Assembly (NCBI RefSeq): GCF_004764705.1
Contig: NZ_SHLX01000005.1
Span: 248,001 to 312,000 of the forward strand
Length of the DNA stretch: 64,000 nucleotides
Direction of reading: 5' to 3'
DNA from: Paenibacillus cymbidii
Lineage (GTDB): Bacteria > Bacillota > Bacilli > Paenibacillales > NBRC-103111
The notes under the pieces are model-generated. The model was not told the DNA's origin. It did not search any database and saw only the letters and a list, made by a program, of their open reading frames with translations. A program made the translations under genes and the position numbers. Shown in pieces: positions 63,123-64,000 of this stretch. Each line of letters opens with the position of its first letter. Within the stretch, counting starts at the first letter, position 1.

Positions 63123-63466
63123 ATTCCAGGTCCAATGATATATGCCGAGTGTACGGAAGGTAAACAATTGACACTCCAATAGCGATCCATTTCTTGTTGC
63201 GGAATTACTTCGTTGACGGCTTCATACCTTCTTCCCCCACACATCGCATTTAACCGTAATAACCATGCCCAATCCTGTAGAAGTGAATTTATATGCTATT
63301 ACCTATTCCTCGTTGATTTCAAAGTGCTTTTATGAGTATTCGCACCTTCAAATACCGTTCTCCCTCAGATTACTGTCCAGGGCACAATCCAATGTATAGT
63401 GATGTACTCACGTTAAGCATATCATTAAAAAGTTGTTTGAAAAGAATCAATCCATCCATGGCTAGA

Positions 63467-63510
63467 AAAAAATCGAGTAGGCCCATGCGCATTTGCATGA
63501 GCCTACTCCA
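63467..63510 (-). terminator. orphan terminator, minus strand
   Basis: Arms GAGTAGGC/GCCTACTC plus inner ATGC/GCAT pairing, followed on the minus strand by seven T. No gene lies directly upstream on that strand. The rest of 63072-63775 holds no recognised gene. Confidence 0.5.
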
Positions 63511-63566
63511 GGACCGACGTACGAGTCGTCGCATTCCGGCTATATTCCATAATTAATCAGAAAACG

Positions 63567-63601
63567 AAGCCCGCAAACCCGCGTGGCTTAGTTTTTTTTT
63601 T
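63567..63601 (+). terminator. orphan terminator, plus strand
   Basis: AAGCC/GGCTT stem with inner CGC/GCG pairs, followed by ten T after AG. No plus-strand gene lies directly upstream. Confidence 0.5.
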
Positions 63602-63775
63602 GCTTCAGATTTAATTAAATCGTTTGCCGCGGCAAGTAAAGCGATAAACAAAAGAAGGTAAAGCAAGTCTATCAGCCCCCAAAGAAGTGATAACTTTTCT
63701 TATAGAAATGCCATGTTAACCAATTCAGCTCTTACGCTAAAATAAGTGCAGAATACGAAAGGAGTGATAACATTA

Positions 63776-64000
63776 ATGAAACGATTGAAAATAGGTATGA
63801 TCGGACTTGGTGAAGTCGCGCAAATTATCCATCTGCCGATCCTGGAAATGTTGGGCTGCAAATATGAAATCGCCGCCATTTGCGACATTTCGGCCAGTCT
63901 GCTCTCCTACATAGGCGAGAAATACAAGGTTCCCGATAGCAGCAAGTACGGCGACTACCGCGAGCTGGTCAAGCAGCCCGGACTCGATGCGGTGTTCGTC
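63776..64000 (+). CDS. Gfo/Idh/MocA family oxidoreductase, 3' end beyond the window
   Basis: The first 75 codons are present. The Rossmann start KIGMIGLGEVAQIIHLPILE carries the GxGxxA nucleotide motif and the following H-x-P typical of the family, then ICDISASLL and YGDYRELVKQPGLDAVFV. Such enzymes oxidise or reduce sugars with NAD(P). GAAAGGAG lies 11 nt before ATG 63776. Substrate unknown. Confidence 0.9.
   Translation, partial: MKRLKIGMIGLGEVAQIIHLPILEMLGCKYEIAAICDISASLLSYIGEKYKVPDSSKYGDYRELVKQPGLDAVFV

Noticed and set aside
33192..63140. Exact 17-mer TTCCAGGTCCAATGATA at 33192 and 63124
   Set aside because: It adjoins the duplication boundary, but a single 17-base match in 64 kb can occur by chance and the flanks do not continue.

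Overview
The window looks like chromosomal DNA of a Paenibacillus/Cohnella-type soil Firmicute. The reasons are the moderate GC content, strong AGGAGG-type ribosome binding sites with frequent GTG/TTG starts, YesM/YesN-like two-component systems beside Lpl-type sugar transporters, and many secreted carbohydrate-active proteins. No rRNA, tRNA, CRISPR array or intact transposase was seen. All calls come from reading the sequence; no database search was run.

Left part (1-4600): a partial hpd (tyrosine catabolism), a RibD/DHFR-like reductase, a TetR regulator with its operator and a DUF1801 gene, a short relic of an alpha-L-rhamnosidase gene, and a beta-helix protein. Carbohydrate block 1 (4680-26800): response regulator, sensor kinase, two ABC permeases and a lipoprotein; a Fic protein without the usual catalytic His; an operon of GH2 beta-mannosidase, DUF4091 glycosidase and a small unknown protein; a secreted protein of about 2450 residues built from two copies of an F5/8-FN3-FN3-beta-helix module; and an M55 D-aminopeptidase. 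Three promoters in this block share one sequence element, which suggests a regulon of the two-component system.

Middle (27000-33250): an AT-rich acyltransferase, a truncated alpha/beta-hydrolase copy duplicated from the right end of the window, and an arsenic island (ACR3 pump, ArsC, ArsR, an N-terminally deleted second ArsC, a Cys-rich MarR and ArsM). Carbohydrate block 2 (33276-52640): GH78 and GH106 rhamnosidases, two formylglycine-type sulfatases, a DUF624 protein, an ABC importer whose first permease carries an extracellular beta-propeller, a GntR/LacI-type regulator, an SGNH esterase and a secreted beta-helix protein. Together these would suit uptake and breakdown of a sulfated, probably acylated, rhamnose-containing glycan.

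Right part (52740-64000): divergent hxlR/azoR, a frameshifted NmrA-family gene whose promoter carries the same operator as that of the adjacent TetR gene, and a tightly packed operon of amino-acid-type ABC importer, LanC-like protein and amidohydrolase. The last is an unusual combination and one of the best candidates for an undescribed system. The window ends in an intact alpha/beta hydrolase and the start of a Gfo/Idh/MocA oxidoreductase.
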